DNA of 64,000 nucleotides from Peptoniphilus_B koenoeneniae (GCF_030812875.1 NZ_JAUSTN010000006.1:1-64000), one strand, 5' to 3'; counted from the stretch's first letter, positions 49,904-59,756 are shown. Notes: generated from the letters alone by a model not told the origin. Numbers and translations: made by a program.

Positions 49904-52348
49904 ATGAAAAAGAAAAGAAAAAGAAGACATTTTCGGATTTCTTCATTTTTTAAAATATTATTTTTACTTATAACTATGGTTGGAGTTTCTGTTTCAGCTA
50001 TTGCTGCTACAAGTCTTGTTTCAGTCTTGAAAAAAGCTCCTCCTGTAGAGCCTAAAAAATATAGAGATAAATTATTTGAAACATCAAGAGTTTATGACTC
50101 CAATGAAAATTTATTACAAGCTCTTGTTAAAGATGAGTTTGCTGAATTTGTCTCCATTGAAAAAATTCCGGACAATTTAAAAAATGCAGTTATTTCTGTT
50201 GAAGATGAAAGATTTTTCAATCACTCCGCAGTTGATTTTAAAAGACTTTTAGGTGCTTTATATTATGATATAAAAAGCGGATCTTTCGATCAAGGTGGTT
50301 CAACTATAACTATGCAGCTTGCAAAAAACTTATATACAAGCGGATCAAAAAACATTGAAAGAAAGCTAAGAGATATTTATTATGCCTACAAAATCGAAGA
50401 AGATTTAAATAAAGATCAAATTCTCGAAGCTTATTTAAATTCTGCAGGTTTTTCTAAAGGAACGGTTGGAGTGCAAGCAGCTTCCAAAACCTTTTTTGGA
50501 AAAGACGTTTCTAAGTTAAGCCTTGCTGAATGTGCTTTAATTGCAGGTATTACAAATTATCCTGAAAAATATACACCTTATAACAGAGTTAAAATTGAAT
50601 CTTCAGATAATTTACAGGAACTTCAAATTGAAATGGTCCCTATAGACCCTTCTGTAAATCCCAATGATGAAAATACCTTAAATATTGCTAAACAACTTTT
50701 TGATATGGGAAAAATTGATAATTTTGACTATCGCCTTGTTGAGTCTAATCAATTAACTCCAATGAAGGCTCAATTTAATCCGGTATCACTTGAAAGGCAA
50801 CATAAGATTTTAAAAGCCATGCTTCAACAAGGAAAGATTAGTAAAGAAGATTTTGATGCTGCAATGAATGAAACCATAAATTTAAATTTAGGTGTAAAAC
50901 AGAAAAAGGGAATTTCTTCATACTATGTGGAAAGTGCTCTTGATGAAAGTATAAAAATTTTAGAAAGTTTAGGCTACTCCCAAGAAGAAGCAAATGCAAA
51001 AATTTATAAAGGCGGTCTTAAAATCCACACTGTTATGGATACAAAAGTTCAAAAATCTCTTGAAGATACAGTTTCAAACCCCTCTCTTTATCCAAGGAGT
51101 TGGGTTAATGAATCAGGAGATCCTCAACCTCAAATTGGATCTGTCATTATAGAAAACGGAAGCAATAAAATTGTAGCTCTTGTTGGTGGTCGTGGAGTCG
51201 GTGGAGGAAGAAATGCAAATAGAGCTTTAATTCCAAGATCTCCTGGATCTTCAATAAAGCCTATAGGACCTTACTTGGCAGCTTTTAACCATGGTGCAAC
51301 AGCTGGCGATGTTTATTTAGATTCAAACTTAAAATACGTTAATCTTCCTTATATAACTTATAAACCCACAAATGTCGGTTCTTATAGGGGTTGGCAAACA
51401 ATAAGGCAACTTCTTGTAAGGTCATCAAATGTTGGAACTTATCTTGTTTCAAGGGATATAAACACTGATTTTAACGATAGAAAAAACAAAAATTCTGTTT
51501 ATTCTCAGCACGTTAATGATGATAAAAATTTCTATTCAATTATGGATACTCTTGAAAGTTTAGGAGTAACAACAGTTGATAGAGTTCAAGATATAGGTTA
51601 TTCCCTCTCCCTTGGAGGAATGTACAGAGGAATAAGCCCCTTGGAAATGGCAGGTGCTTACACAGTTTTTCCAAACAAGGGTATTTTCAAAAAGCCTTAC
51701 ATGGTTTCAAAAATTTTAACAAATTCCGGTGAGGTTATTTATGAACACAAAATGGAAGAAAAGGAAGTTACAAGTCCTCAAAATGCCTATATTTTAACTG
51801 ATATTTTAAAAGAAGTAGTAAGAAGAGGAACAGGAACAAATGCAAGAGTGCCAGGGATGACAACTGCAGGTAAAACTGGAACTACAAATCAAAAAAAAGA
51901 AGCATGGTTTGTAGGATTTACCCCATATTATACTTGCTCTGTTATGCTTGCTAACGACAGGCATGAAAGCTTGGGATTCTCCTCTGATAAAGCTGCAACT
52001 GTTTTTAGACATATAATGACTCCAATTCATGAAGGTCTTGAAAATGAAGATTTTGAAAAACCTGATGGAATCTATAGAAAATATGTAAATGGTTATAGTG
52101 AAATGTTTGCAGAAAATACAAAACCTCGAAATGTTCAAAAATTATCTTGGTATGATGATGAAGATGAAGATAAAGATAAAGATAAAGATTCTTCAAAAAA
52201 GAAAAATTCATCTGGAAATAATAACAGCGAATCTAAAAGCAGTAAAAAAAGAAAATCTAAAAATAAAGATTTAATATCAGATGAAAATAATTCTTCAAAA
52301 AAGAAAAAAAGAAGAAAAGCCGTAGATAACAATAATGAAAACAGGTAA
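49904..52348 (+). CDS. Class A penicillin-binding protein (PBP1A type)
   Basis: This 814-residue bifunctional enzyme polymerises glycan and cross-links peptides. It has a basic cytoplasmic start (KKKRKRRHF), one membrane span (ILFLLITMVGVSVSAIAATS) and a glycosyltransferase domain with EDERFFNH and GGSTITMQLAKNL. The transpeptidase domain has SPGSSIKP (active Ser), SSN near SSNVGTYL and KTGTT. The C-terminal tail is low complexity (Asp/Lys, then Ser/Lys/Asn). I use ATG 49904 with GGAGG 5 bases upstream. It is the only plus-strand gene in the window and ends in a strong terminator. Confidence 0.95.
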   Translation: MKKKRKRRHFRISSFFKILFLLITMVGVSVSAIAATSLVSVLKKAPPVEPKKYRDKLFETSRVYDSNENLLQALVKDEFAEFVSIEKIPDNLKNAVISVEDERFFNHSAVDFKRLLGALYYDIKSGSFDQGGSTITMQLAKNLYTSGSKNIERKLRDIYYAYKIEEDLNKDQILEAYLNSAGFSKGTVGVQAASKTFFGKDVSKLSLAECALIAGITNYPEKYTPYNRVKIESSDNLQELQIEMVPIDPSVNPNDENTLNIAKQLFDMGKIDNFDYRLVESNQLTPMKAQFNPVSLERQHKILKAMLQQGKISKEDFDAAMNETINLNLGVKQKKGISSYYVESALDESIKILESLGYSQEEANAKIYKGGLKIHTVMDTKVQKSLEDTVSNPSLYPRSWVNESGDPQPQIGSVIIENGSNKIVALVGGRGVGGGRNANRALIPRSPGSSIKPIGPYLAAFNHGATAGDVYLDSNLKYVNLPYITYKPTNVGSYRGWQTIRQLLVRSSNVGTYLVSRDINTDFNDRKNKNSVYSQHVNDDKNFYSIMDTLESLGVTTVDRVQDIGYSLSLGGMYRGISPLEMAGAYTVFPNKGIFKKPYMVSKILTNSGEVIYEHKMEEKEVTSPQNAYILTDILKEVVRRGTGTNARVPGMTTAGKTGTTNQKKEAWFVGFTPYYTCSVMLANDRHESLGFSSDKAATVFRHIMTPIHEGLENEDFEKPDGIYRKYVNGYSEMFAENTKPRNVQKLSWYDDEDEDKDKDKDSSKKKNSSGNNNSESKSSKKRKSKNKDLISDENNSSKKKKRRKAVDNNNENR

Positions 52349-52369
52349 ATTTGTTTTTGAAATAAAAGA

Positions 52370-52399
52370 GACCCTACTTTTTAAGTAAGGTCTTTTTTT
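52370..52399. terminator. Bidirectional terminator
   Basis: gaccctactt pairs with aagtaaggtc with one bulge, followed by a T run on the plus strand and preceded by A-rich bases. It serves the PBP gene and, on the other strand, the converging transporter gene. Confidence 0.85.
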
Positions 52400-52407
52400 A
52401 ATACATT

Positions 52408-53745
52408 TTAAAAGGCAACTTTAAAATATAAAGCTACAAAACATAAAATCGCAGCCATTGGTACATAAATAAATTTTCCAAGGTAGTACCAAGTTTTTGT
52501 ATATTTAGTTTTACTTCCTGTATTTATTTCATTTATTAGTGCATTTTTGTCCATAATCCAGAACCATGAGAAAGCACCGAGAGTTGCTCCCATAGGAATA
52601 ATATAAATGGAAACAAGGTCCATCCAAGGTCCCCAGCCTCCAAGGATTGCTCCCTTAACTCCTCCTATAGGTTCCATGAAAATTCCCGGTATAAAGGCTA
52701 CTAATCCTATAAATGCCAAAACTGTTTTTCTGTTCAGCTTTTTAAAATTATGAAGAATGGATTCGCAAACTACTTCAAACATGTTTTGTAAAGAAGAAAT
52801 TCCGCCAAATAAAACTGCAAGATATAGAGCTAGGGCAAATATTCTTCCCCCCTTCATATTTTGTAAAATTTTAGGAAGAGTTACAAATAATAAACCCGGT
52901 CCTCCTTCAGGATTTTCACTGAAAGAAAAAAGTGCAGGTATCATAACGAGAGCTGCTACAAGAGCCGCTATAGTATCAAAAATTGCAGTTTGTTTTGCTC
53001 CTGCAACTATATCTTCATCCTTATTTAAATAAGCTCCACAAACAATCATGCCGCTTCCTGTTATTGATAGGGAGAAAAATGCCTGCCCCATAGCACCTAC
53101 AAGAACCTTTGGATGAAGAACCATCTTCCAATCAGGCGTAAACATAAATTTATATCCTTCAAAAGCTTTTGGAAGAAAAGCAACTCTAAAAGCCAAAACT
53201 ACAAATAAAATGAAAAAAAGTGGCATCATAATTTTATTTGCTTTTTCTATAGAACTTGCACCCTTTATACAGGTTAAAAGAGTGGCAACAATTACTATAA
53301 AGTGAAAGGGTATAACACTGAAATTTTTACTTGAAAATGACTTAAACCAAACTTCAGAATCAACTGTCATCAAACTTCCTGTCAAGCTTTGAAAAAGAGA
53401 TTTTAAAACATAAGAAATAATTACCGCATAACCTATTGCAATACAAATAGACCCTAAAAGAGGTAAAATTCCAACAGCTTTTCCAACTTTAGGAAGTTTA
53501 ATATGGGACCAGGCCTTTTCATAAGAACCTAATGTTCCAGTTTCTGAATACCTTCCAACAGCATACTCTGCGGACAAACCGAAATAAGAAAAAATAGCTA
53601 TAAAAAACAAATATACTAATAAAAATGCTCCGCCCCCATTTGCTGCAAGTTTATATGGAAAACCCCACACATTTGCCATGCCTACTGCAGAGCCCACAGT
53701 TGTAAGTATAAAACCCCATGTTGATGTAAACTTATTATTTTTCAT
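52408..53745 (-). CDS. Sodium-dependent transporter (NSS/SNF family)
   Basis: This 445-residue protein has about 11-12 membrane helices. Helix 1 has FILTTVGSAVGMANVWGFPY, the sodium/substrate site of the family, and GGGAFLLVYLFF follows in helix 2. Family members import amino acids or similar compounds with sodium. The substrate is not predictable. The gene is single with its own flanking spaces, facing the PBP gene. Confidence 0.9.
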   Translation of the reverse strand: MKNNKFTSTWGFILTTVGSAVGMANVWGFPYKLAANGGGAFLLVYLFFIAIFSYFGLSAEYAVGRYSETGTLGSYEKAWSHIKLPKVGKAVGILPLLGSICIAIGYAVIISYVLKSLFQSLTGSLMTVDSEVWFKSFSSKNFSVIPFHFIVIVATLLTCIKGASSIEKANKIMMPLFFILFVVLAFRVAFLPKAFEGYKFMFTPDWKMVLHPKVLVGAMGQAFFSLSITGSGMIVCGAYLNKDEDIVAGAKQTAIFDTIAALVAALVMIPALFSFSENPEGGPGLLFVTLPKILQNMKGGRIFALALYLAVLFGGISSLQNMFEVVCESILHNFKKLNRKTVLAFIGLVAFIPGIFMEPIGGVKGAILGGWGPWMDLVSIYIIPMGATLGAFSWFWIMDKNALINEINTGSKTKYTKTWYYLGKFIYVPMAAILCFVALYFKVAF

Positions 53746-53854
53746 TTAAATCTCCTTAAAAATTTTCTTTATCGCTTTGCTCCGATAAACTTAACTATAA
53801 TAATAAGACCTTGGTTTTTTATTGTCAACTCTTAGTTAAATTTTGTTTTATTAT

Positions 53855-54775
53855 TTAAATTTCCTTATAGGAAAAATTAAAAACATCATCTCTTCCATAA
53901 TGGCCGCACAAGTCAAATTCCATGCGTGATTTTACAATATCATTCATGTTTAAACTTTCATAAATTATTTCTTCTTTATCCCAAACAGGTTCTACTAAAT
54001 AGTGACCGTAAGGATCCACAATGGAACTTCCCCCACGACAAAGAAGATCATCTAATTTTTCAATTTCGCCATAAGTTTTTAAGTCTTTAGGATAATTTTC
54101 CTTTTTAATTATCATGTTGCAATTTAAATAAAAAACGTGAGATTCTATAGCTATATGTTTAATTGTGTCTTGCCATTCCAAATTGTCATTAGTATTAGGG
54201 GCAATTAAAATAACCATACCTTTTTCAGTAAGGGCAACTCTTGCAAGAGGCATATAAGATTCCCAACAAATTAAACTTCCCATTTTACCATAGGGACTAT
54301 CTAAAATTGGAAGCAAATATTTTTGTCCGTCAGCAAAAATTACTCTTTCACTTCCTGTCGGTTTTAATTTTCTGTGTATATATTTTAAATCTCCATTTTT
54401 GTCAAAAATAATGTTTGTATTGTATAAACTTGCATTATTTTCAGTTTTTTCACTTATTCCTATGCTTAAATAGGCTCCAGCTTCCTTTGCTGCCTGTCCT
54501 AAAAGGGCTGTTTCCTTTCCTGGAACTAAAATTGAATTGTCATAATACCTTTTAAAATCTTTTCTGGCAGAATTATCTCTATGTCCAACTGTAAAGCCGA
54601 AAGTCATACCGAAGGGATAACCTGGTATAAAAAGTTCTGGAAAAACAATAATGTCTGGTTTTTTTAAAGCAGCTTCTTTTATAAGCTTTAAAACTTTTTC
54701 CAAAGTTCTTTCTTTGTCAAATATGTAAGGTGCAGCTTGAACAAGGGCAACCTTTGGATTTTTCATTTCTTTCAT
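53855..54775 (-). CDS. Nitrilase-family carbon-nitrogen hydrolase
   Basis: This 306-residue enzyme has the catalytic triad: Glu in IVFPELFIPGYPFG near 48, Lys in HRKLKPTGSER near 135 and Cys in GSLICWESYMPLAR near 169. The CWESYMPLAR segment fits the nitrilase branch (nitrile to acid plus ammonia) rather than amidases; substrate unknown. The ATG has GGAG at 6 bases. It stands alone between an NSS transporter and a small membrane protein. Confidence 0.88.
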   Translation of the reverse strand: MKEMKNPKVALVQAAPYIFDKERTLEKVLKLIKEAALKKPDIIVFPELFIPGYPFGMTFGFTVGHRDNSARKDFKRYYDNSILVPGKETALLGQAAKEAGAYLSIGISEKTENNASLYNTNIIFDKNGDLKYIHRKLKPTGSERVIFADGQKYLLPILDSPYGKMGSLICWESYMPLARVALTEKGMVILIAPNTNDNLEWQDTIKHIAIESHVFYLNCNMIIKKENYPKDLKTYGEIEKLDDLLCRGGSSIVDPYGHYLVEPVWDKEEIIYESLNMNDIVKSRMEFDLCGHYGRDDVFNFSYKEI

Positions 54776-54828
54776 TTTTTGCTCCTTTTAAAATTATAAT
54801 AATTTTTGTTGATTTTAAATCCTATAAA

Positions 54829-55170
54829 TTATTTTGCTTCATAAAGACTATTTTTTGAATTTTTTAAATATTCCATAATAGCAAATCCTATAAATAAAAA
54901 AATTATAGGAATGGCTATATAGTCGCTTTCCTTTAAAGATACAATACTTACAAGAATGTTATATCCTAAGGGTAAAAATAAAACATACAAAATATAAAAA
55001 ATGTTATTACCTAACAATTTAGGAAGAATAAATAAAAGTGGAATTGCTAAGGGACTTAATATAAAAATATTTAAAATCGATATAAATGTATAAAAATTAT
55101 CCATAAGTGTTGCAGGAAGGCAGGCTATTAAAACTATTAATAAAATCAAAAAAATCTTAAATTTTTTCAT
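54829..55170 (-). CDS. Small membrane protein of unknown function
   Basis: This 113-residue protein has about four hydrophobic segments (FLILLIVLIACLPATLM; FIILSPLAIPLLFILPKLLG-type stretch; ILYVLFLPLGYNILVSIVSL; IPIIFLFIGFAIMEYL). No family is recognised. It is a single gene between a terminator and the nitrilase gene; the ribosome site is weak. Confidence 0.6.
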   Translation of the reverse strand: MKKFKIFLILLIVLIACLPATLMDNFYTFISILNIFILSPLAIPLLFILPKLLGNNIFYILYVLFLPLGYNILVSIVSLKESDYIAIPIIFLFIGFAIMEYLKNSKNSLYEAK

Positions 55171-55280
55171 TTTGTAACTCCATAAAAATAAAAAATTAAA
55201 CTTTAACTTGCCTTTATTGTAACAGAAAAAACATTAAATTTTTATAGTCCTTGTATTTTAAAGAAAATTTATAATAAAAA

Positions 55281-55315
55281 AACACTCTCAAATTATATTT
55301 AAATTTAAGAGTGTT
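55281..55315 (-). terminator. Strong terminator of the aspS operon
   Basis: AACACTCT pairs with AGAGTGTT, extended by A/T pairs (AAATT/AATTT), and the stem is followed by a run of T on the minus strand. It begins 6 bases after the stop of the last operon gene. Confidence 0.85.
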
Positions 55316-55320
55316 TTTTG

Positions 55321-56490
55321 TTATTTTACAAAGTTTTTAAATTGTTTTAAATAATTTAGGCCCTTATTTTTATATGTTGCACTATTTTTTGAATTTAGTT
55401 TTATATAGGCTATATTAAAATTATTTAAGTTTGTTGCAGCAAAGGGACTTCCATCGCTGGCAAAATAATATAAATTTGTAAGTTGAGATGGAATTTTTTC
55501 TTGTATTAGTGAAACTCTTCCTCTTTCATCAAGTAGATATCTTACAACTATATTTTTACCGTCTTTTGCAAATGTCTTATCTAAAATGTCATAATTATTT
55601 AAATAATCTACATTTTGACTTAAGGTGTCTATTCCAAAAATCATAGTGTCGTATATTCTTTTAAGTCTTTTGTTTTCATCTTCACTAAATTTTGCATTTT
55701 CCAAAACTGTTTTTGAATTATTTTTTTCCGCCTCAAGTTTTGAAAGTTCCAAATTCAAATAACTTGCATTTTTTTGAGTTGGCATCAAAAGTGTATCGTA
55801 CATTGATATAAGACTTTTTTTCAGTGCCAATATATTTGTATTAGATTTTTTAAAGTCTTCAGAATTATATTTTAAATTACCTTTCTTTTTATTAGAAATA
55901 ATCCCCTTATAGAGATAATTTTTAATTAAATAGTTGGAATTTTTAAAATAATTAAAAACTCCTTCTCTCTTTTTCAGCATGTTGTTTTGAACTGTAATTT
56001 TTTCATTCATTCCGTTTATAGCTTCAAAATTAAATTTAATTGCATTATAAACAAGATTTATTTTTGCGATTTCTATAGATCCTACACTTGAATTGTCATA
56101 ATAGGTGGAATTTAAACTTTTTAATTTAAAGCCCCTGTCAGCTAAACTTTTTATTCTGTCGATGTCAAAGTTTGCACCTATAAAGTTTATTGCAGAAGTT
56201 TTTAAATCTTTTATGCCTGCTTCTCCATCGATTGCAATATTTATAGCATCAAGTTCCTTTGATTTTTCACCTATTTTTAATTTCTTTTCTTCAAGTTCTT
56301 TAAGTTCTTCTTCAAATTTTTCGTATTCACTTGTTCTTGTTTTAAGCTCATTTTTTAATTTTTCATTTTGAGTTTTTTCAAAAGCTATTTTTTCACTGTA
56401 TTCACTGTAACTTTTATAGGAAAAAAATCCCAATAGCATTGAAATTATTATAAAGACAGAGCTTATTATTAAAGGCATTCTATTTTTCAT
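55321..56490 (-). CDS. Single-pass membrane protein with coiled coil, unknown
   Basis: This 389-residue protein has an N-terminal anchor (MPLIISSVFIIISMLLGFFS) and then a coiled coil (KLKNELKTRTSEYEKFEEEL, about 40-85). Further out is an extracellular domain rich in Asn/Lys/Tyr. It has no signal for wall anchoring. It is the last gene of the aspS operon and overlaps the partner gene, which has the same topology. ATG 56490 follows an AGG site; a GTG three codons earlier is possible. I recognise no family. Confidence 0.65.
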   Translation of the reverse strand: MKNRMPLIISSVFIIISMLLGFFSYKSYSEYSEKIAFEKTQNEKLKNELKTRTSEYEKFEEELKELEEKKLKIGEKSKELDAINIAIDGEAGIKDLKTSAINFIGANFDIDRIKSLADRGFKLKSLNSTYYDNSSVGSIEIAKINLVYNAIKFNFEAINGMNEKITVQNNMLKKREGVFNYFKNSNYLIKNYLYKGIISNKKKGNLKYNSEDFKKSNTNILALKKSLISMYDTLLMPTQKNASYLNLELSKLEAEKNNSKTVLENAKFSEDENKRLKRIYDTMIFGIDTLSQNVDYLNNYDILDKTFAKDGKNIVVRYLLDERGRVSLIQEKIPSQLTNLYYFASDGSPFAATNLNNFNIAYIKLNSKNSATYKNKGLNYLKQFKNFVK

Positions 56491-57301
56491 CTTCAACACC
56501 TGCCTTTAGGGTTTCAATGACTCCCTTTCTCATAAAGAAATCATCAAATTGTACTTTTAATTCATAGGCAAATTGATTCAAATTTTTTGAAGATAAATTT
56601 CCAGTTTTAATTCCCATGTCTTCCATAGCTTTAAATATGGTTTTTAAAGCTATAGCACGCTCGTAGAGAGCGTTATAATTGTTACTGATATCAGAGGTCG
56701 ACACAACATCATTAAAGTCTCTTGAAACGATTATGGCTGCGAAATACATAAGTTTTAATGTCTTCGTATCTCCATTTAATTTTACTAAATAACCAAGAGT
56801 CCCCTCATTTATATTTTGGTTCATAAATTTATTTATGTCTGAAACTTCATAAAGGTCTTTAGTTATCTGTTCAGTTTCAATATTGGACATATTTAGGAAA
56901 TTTCCGATTATAAGGTCTAAATTTTCATCTTTAAAATAGTTGCCGATGTAAAAATCCTTGTATTTTATGATTATATTTTTAATATTTTCAGTAACTTTTG
57001 AATTTTTGTTTTCAAGGTTTTTAACTTCCTCATTTACCAATTCTTTTTCGCCCTTATCAAATTCATAACCATATTTAATTTTAAATTCATTTTTTAAATT
57101 TTCCAAATCTTCTCTTGAAATAAGGGCTTCTCCCTGAAGATGATCTCGATCAAAAGTTTTCTCTTCAACTTTTTTTGCAAGGTCCTTATTTTCATTTTTT
57201 ATATTTTCAATGTTTTTGTTGAGGTTTGTAGAAAAATAAAAAAGTCCTACACTGAAAATTAAAAGAAGACTTGCGAAAATTAAAAGTGCTTTATTTTTCA
57301 T
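56480..57301 (-). CDS. Single-pass membrane protein, partner of the downstream gene, unknown
   Basis: This 273-residue protein has an N-terminal anchor (ALLIFASLLLIFSVGLFYFS) and a short coiled coil (NIENIKNENKDLAKKVEEKT). The outer region is mainly helical (IKYKDFYIGNYFKDENLDLI and MFFAAI-type stretches). It starts 1 base after rseC ends and overlaps the next gene. The two proteins share layout but little sequence. I cannot name a family. Confidence 0.65.
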   Translation of the reverse strand: MKNKALLIFASLLLIFSVGLFYFSTNLNKNIENIKNENKDLAKKVEEKTFDRDHLQGEALISREDLENLKNEFKIKYGYEFDKGEKELVNEEVKNLENKNSKVTENIKNIIIKYKDFYIGNYFKDENLDLIIGNFLNMSNIETEQITKDLYEVSDINKFMNQNINEGTLGYLVKLNGDTKTLKLMYFAAIIVSRDFNDVVSTSDISNNYNALYERAIALKTIFKAMEDMGIKTGNLSSKNLNQFAYELKVQFDDFFMRKGVIETLKAGVEDEK

Positions 57302-57302
57302 A

Positions 57303-57716
57303 TTAAATCTTTTTTACTACCAAATTTTTTTCCATATTTTTAAACTTACTATCTATTTTTTTAATTATAAGATATGAAATAATCATCATTACAAATCCTA
57401 AGCCAACACTTAGCATTTGGCTAAATCCTAAACTTAAAGAAATTATAACTCCTGTAATTAAAAATATAAGTGGCATACCATATACAAGGCTTATAAATTT
57501 TAAAACGGTTTTTGCATCCATTAAAAGTTCTACCCTGTCTCCTGGTTTTAAATCTTGTGTATTTAAGACCTCTATATATTCAGGCTTTGATTCTGCACAA
57601 GCGGCGCCGCAAGACTCACAGGAGCCTCCGCAAGCGCTCATTCTTGATACTAAAAGTGTTGCCTTATTAGGGTCAGATTTTAAAACAAGTCCATATTGTT
57701 TTGCAGCTTCTACCAT
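57303..57716 (-). CDS. rseC: SoxR-reducing system protein RseC family
   Basis: This 137-residue protein has a Cys cluster (SACGGSCESCGAACAE) and a short soluble N-terminus. Two membrane helices follow (ISLVYGMPLIFLITGVIISL and GFVMMIISYLIIKK). It matches RseC/RsxC-associated proteins, whose role is electron transfer linked to the Rnf-like complex. In this organism type the partner is not known. It follows aspS by 4 bases, so it depends on the T-box promoter. Confidence 0.85.
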   Translation of the reverse strand: MVEAAKQYGLVLKSDPNKATLLVSRMSACGGSCESCGAACAESKPEYIEVLNTQDLKPGDRVELLMDAKTVLKFISLVYGMPLIFLITGVIISLSLGFSQMLSVGLGFVMMIISYLIIKKIDSKFKNMEKNLVVKKI

Positions 57717-57720
57717 AAAA

Positions 57721-59493
57721 TCACTCCTCTATAGTTTTTATATGCACCTCGCTAAGTTGTTCTTGAGAAAGTTCTGTTGGAGCTCCTGTTAATAGACATG
57801 AAGCAGATTGTGTTTTAGGAAAAGCTATTACGTCTCTAATATTACTTGAGCCTGTGAAAAGCATCATAAGTCTGTCAAGACCGTAAGCTATTCCTCCATG
57901 TGGTGGTGCTCCGTATTTAAAGGCTTCAAGTAAAAATCCGAATTTATTTTGTGCGTCTTCTTCTGTAAAGCCTAAAGCTTTAAACATTTTTTTCTGAAGT
58001 TCTCTGTCATTTATTCTTATAGAGCCTCCGCCCATTTCATCACCATCTATAACAATGTCATAAGCCTTTGCACGAACTCTTGAAGGATCACTTTCAAGGT
58101 ATTTTATATCTTCTTCCATTGGAGCTGTAAAGGGATGGTGTTTTGCAACAAATCTTTTTTCTTCTTGACTATATTCAAATTGTGGAAATTCTGTAATCCA
58201 AAGAAGCTTATGATCATTTTCATTTATTAAGTCCATATCTCTTGCGATTTGATTACGAAGATTTCCAAGACTGTCATAAACTAGGTCATTGCTTCCTGCA
58301 ACAATTAAAAGTAAATCTCCCTTTTGACCATTAAGTTTTTCAACAATTTTTTCCATAATACCGTCTTTTAAAAATTTACTTATTGAAGAGCTTATTTCAT
58401 CTTCAACTTTTATATTTACAAGACCCTTTGCTCCAAAGGTTTTAACGAATTCTTCAAGTTTGTCTATTTTTTTTCTTGAATAGAAACTTAATCCGTTCTT
58501 TACATTTATACCCCTTACAGAGCCTTTTGATTCAACTGCAGATTCAAAAACTCCAAATCCTGAGTCTTTTACAATTTCACTTAAATCGTTAAGTTCCATT
58601 CCAAAACGTAAATCAGGCTTATCCAAACCGAATCTATCCATGGCTTCTTGGTATTTCATTCTTTGAAGGGGAAGTTTTACATCAATATTAAGCATTTCTT
58701 TAAAAGCTTTTTGTATAAATCTTTCTTGAACTTCAAGGACATCGTCAACATCTACAAAACTCATTTCCAAGTCTATTTGTGTAAATTCAGGTTGCCTGTT
58801 GGCTCTTAAATCTTCATCTCTAAAACATTTTGTAATTTGAATGTATCTGTCTAAACCAGAAACCATTAAAAGTTGTTTTAAAAGTTGAGGTGATTGAGGA
58901 AGGGCATAAAATTTTCCTGGGTTTACCCTACTTGGTACAAGATAATCTCTTGCTCCTTCCGGTGTAGGTTTAGTAAGCATAGGTGTTTCAACTTCAATAA
59001 ATCCTTCATCATGGAAAAAGTCACGCACAACTTTATAAAATTTTGATCTTTGTTGTAGATTGTAGATCATCTTAGGTTTTCTTAAATCTAAAGACCTATA
59101 TTTAAGACGCATGTTTTCTTGAACATTGTCATCATCTTTTACATATATAGGTGGAACTTCCGATTCTGCAAATATTTTTAAATCATCAGCAAGAATTTCG
59201 ATTTTTCCTGTTGGAATTTGATTGTTTACAGATGATCTAAGACGAACTTTTCCACTAACTCCAATTACAAACTCACTTCTTAATTTTGTTGATTTATTAA
59301 ATAGTTCCATGTCCGGTTTGTCATTAAAAACAATTTGAACAATGCCACTTCTATCTCTTAAATCAACAAAGTTAAGAGAGCCTAAATTTCTCTCTTTTTG
59401 TACCCAACCGCAAACAACAACTTGTCTGTCAATATCTTTTTCTCTTAAATCTCCACAGTAATCTGTTCTTTTAAATTTTTTTTGATTTTCCAT
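57721..59493 (-). CDS. aspS: Aspartyl-tRNA synthetase
   Basis: This 590-residue class IIb enzyme has the N-terminal OB domain (YCGDLREKDIDRQVVVCGWV, LGSLNFVDLRDRSGIVQIVF), motif 2 ITKCFRDEDLRANRQPEFTQ and motif 3 GGIAYGLDRLMMLFTGS. The GAD insertion of bacterial AspRS is present in the middle. I start at ATG 59493 with GGAGG 4-5 bases upstream; the frame open to 59553 runs through the T-box terminator and is not coding. A T-box leader precedes it. Confidence 0.96.
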   Translation of the reverse strand: MENQKKFKRTDYCGDLREKDIDRQVVVCGWVQKERNLGSLNFVDLRDRSGIVQIVFNDKPDMELFNKSTKLRSEFVIGVSGKVRLRSSVNNQIPTGKIEILADDLKIFAESEVPPIYVKDDDNVQENMRLKYRSLDLRKPKMIYNLQQRSKFYKVVRDFFHDEGFIEVETPMLTKPTPEGARDYLVPSRVNPGKFYALPQSPQLLKQLLMVSGLDRYIQITKCFRDEDLRANRQPEFTQIDLEMSFVDVDDVLEVQERFIQKAFKEMLNIDVKLPLQRMKYQEAMDRFGLDKPDLRFGMELNDLSEIVKDSGFGVFESAVESKGSVRGINVKNGLSFYSRKKIDKLEEFVKTFGAKGLVNIKVEDEISSSISKFLKDGIMEKIVEKLNGQKGDLLLIVAGSNDLVYDSLGNLRNQIARDMDLINENDHKLLWITEFPQFEYSQEEKRFVAKHHPFTAPMEEDIKYLESDPSRVRAKAYDIVIDGDEMGGGSIRINDRELQKKMFKALGFTEEDAQNKFGFLLEAFKYGAPPHGGIAYGLDRLMMLFTGSSNIRDVIAFPKTQSASCLLTGAPTELSQEQLSEVHIKTIEE

Positions 59494-59507
59494 TTTTCCT
59501 CCATAAT

Positions 59508-59690
59508 AAAAAAATCCCGTCCACAAAGGGACGAGAATTACTCGCGGTACCACCCTAATTAGGTATCCTCACTTAATGTTTTAACGTTACTTACGTTTAT
59601 TCTTAGAAAAGTTGTCTCTTACAAAATTCCTCAGGTTGACTTGCACCAAACGTCAACTCTCTTATTTCTGAAATTTTCTTCTGACTTTCG
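59508..59690 (-). promoter_or_regulatory. T-box riboswitch of aspS (Asp specifier GAC)
   Basis: The minus strand has the T-box AGGGTGGTACCGCG at 59556-59543. It is followed by a terminator hairpin (TCTCGTCC/GGACGGGA, 59536-59515) and seven T. Stem I spans about 59690-59605. A GTAAGAGACA internal loop places GAC at 59616-59614, followed by A, as the specifier, which fits Asp. Uncharged tRNA-Asp should favour the antiterminator and read-through to aspS-rseC and the two membrane genes. Distal loop details are only approximate. Confidence 0.9.
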
Positions 59691-59719
59691 AATAATAATA
59701 TTAATGATTTATGAGTAGA

Positions 59720-59748
59720 ATTATATTTAATAAAATATAAACTGTCAA
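59720..59748 (-). promoter_or_regulatory. Promoter of the T-box aspS operon
   Basis: TTGACA (59748-59743) and TATAAT (59725-59720) with a 17-base spacer on the minus strand, both perfect consensus. It lies just after the Mur ligase stop at 59757. Confidence 0.85.
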
Positions 59749-59756
59749 GGAAGCTT

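Noticed and set aside
51806..52332. Several minus-strand frames under the 3' end of the PBP gene
   Set aside because: They arise from the low-complexity Lys/Asp/Ser tail of the PBP; composition alone produces long frames.
59494..59553. N-terminal extension of aspS
   Set aside because: The added codons pass through the T-box terminator hairpin and lack a ribosome site; the family start is at 59493.
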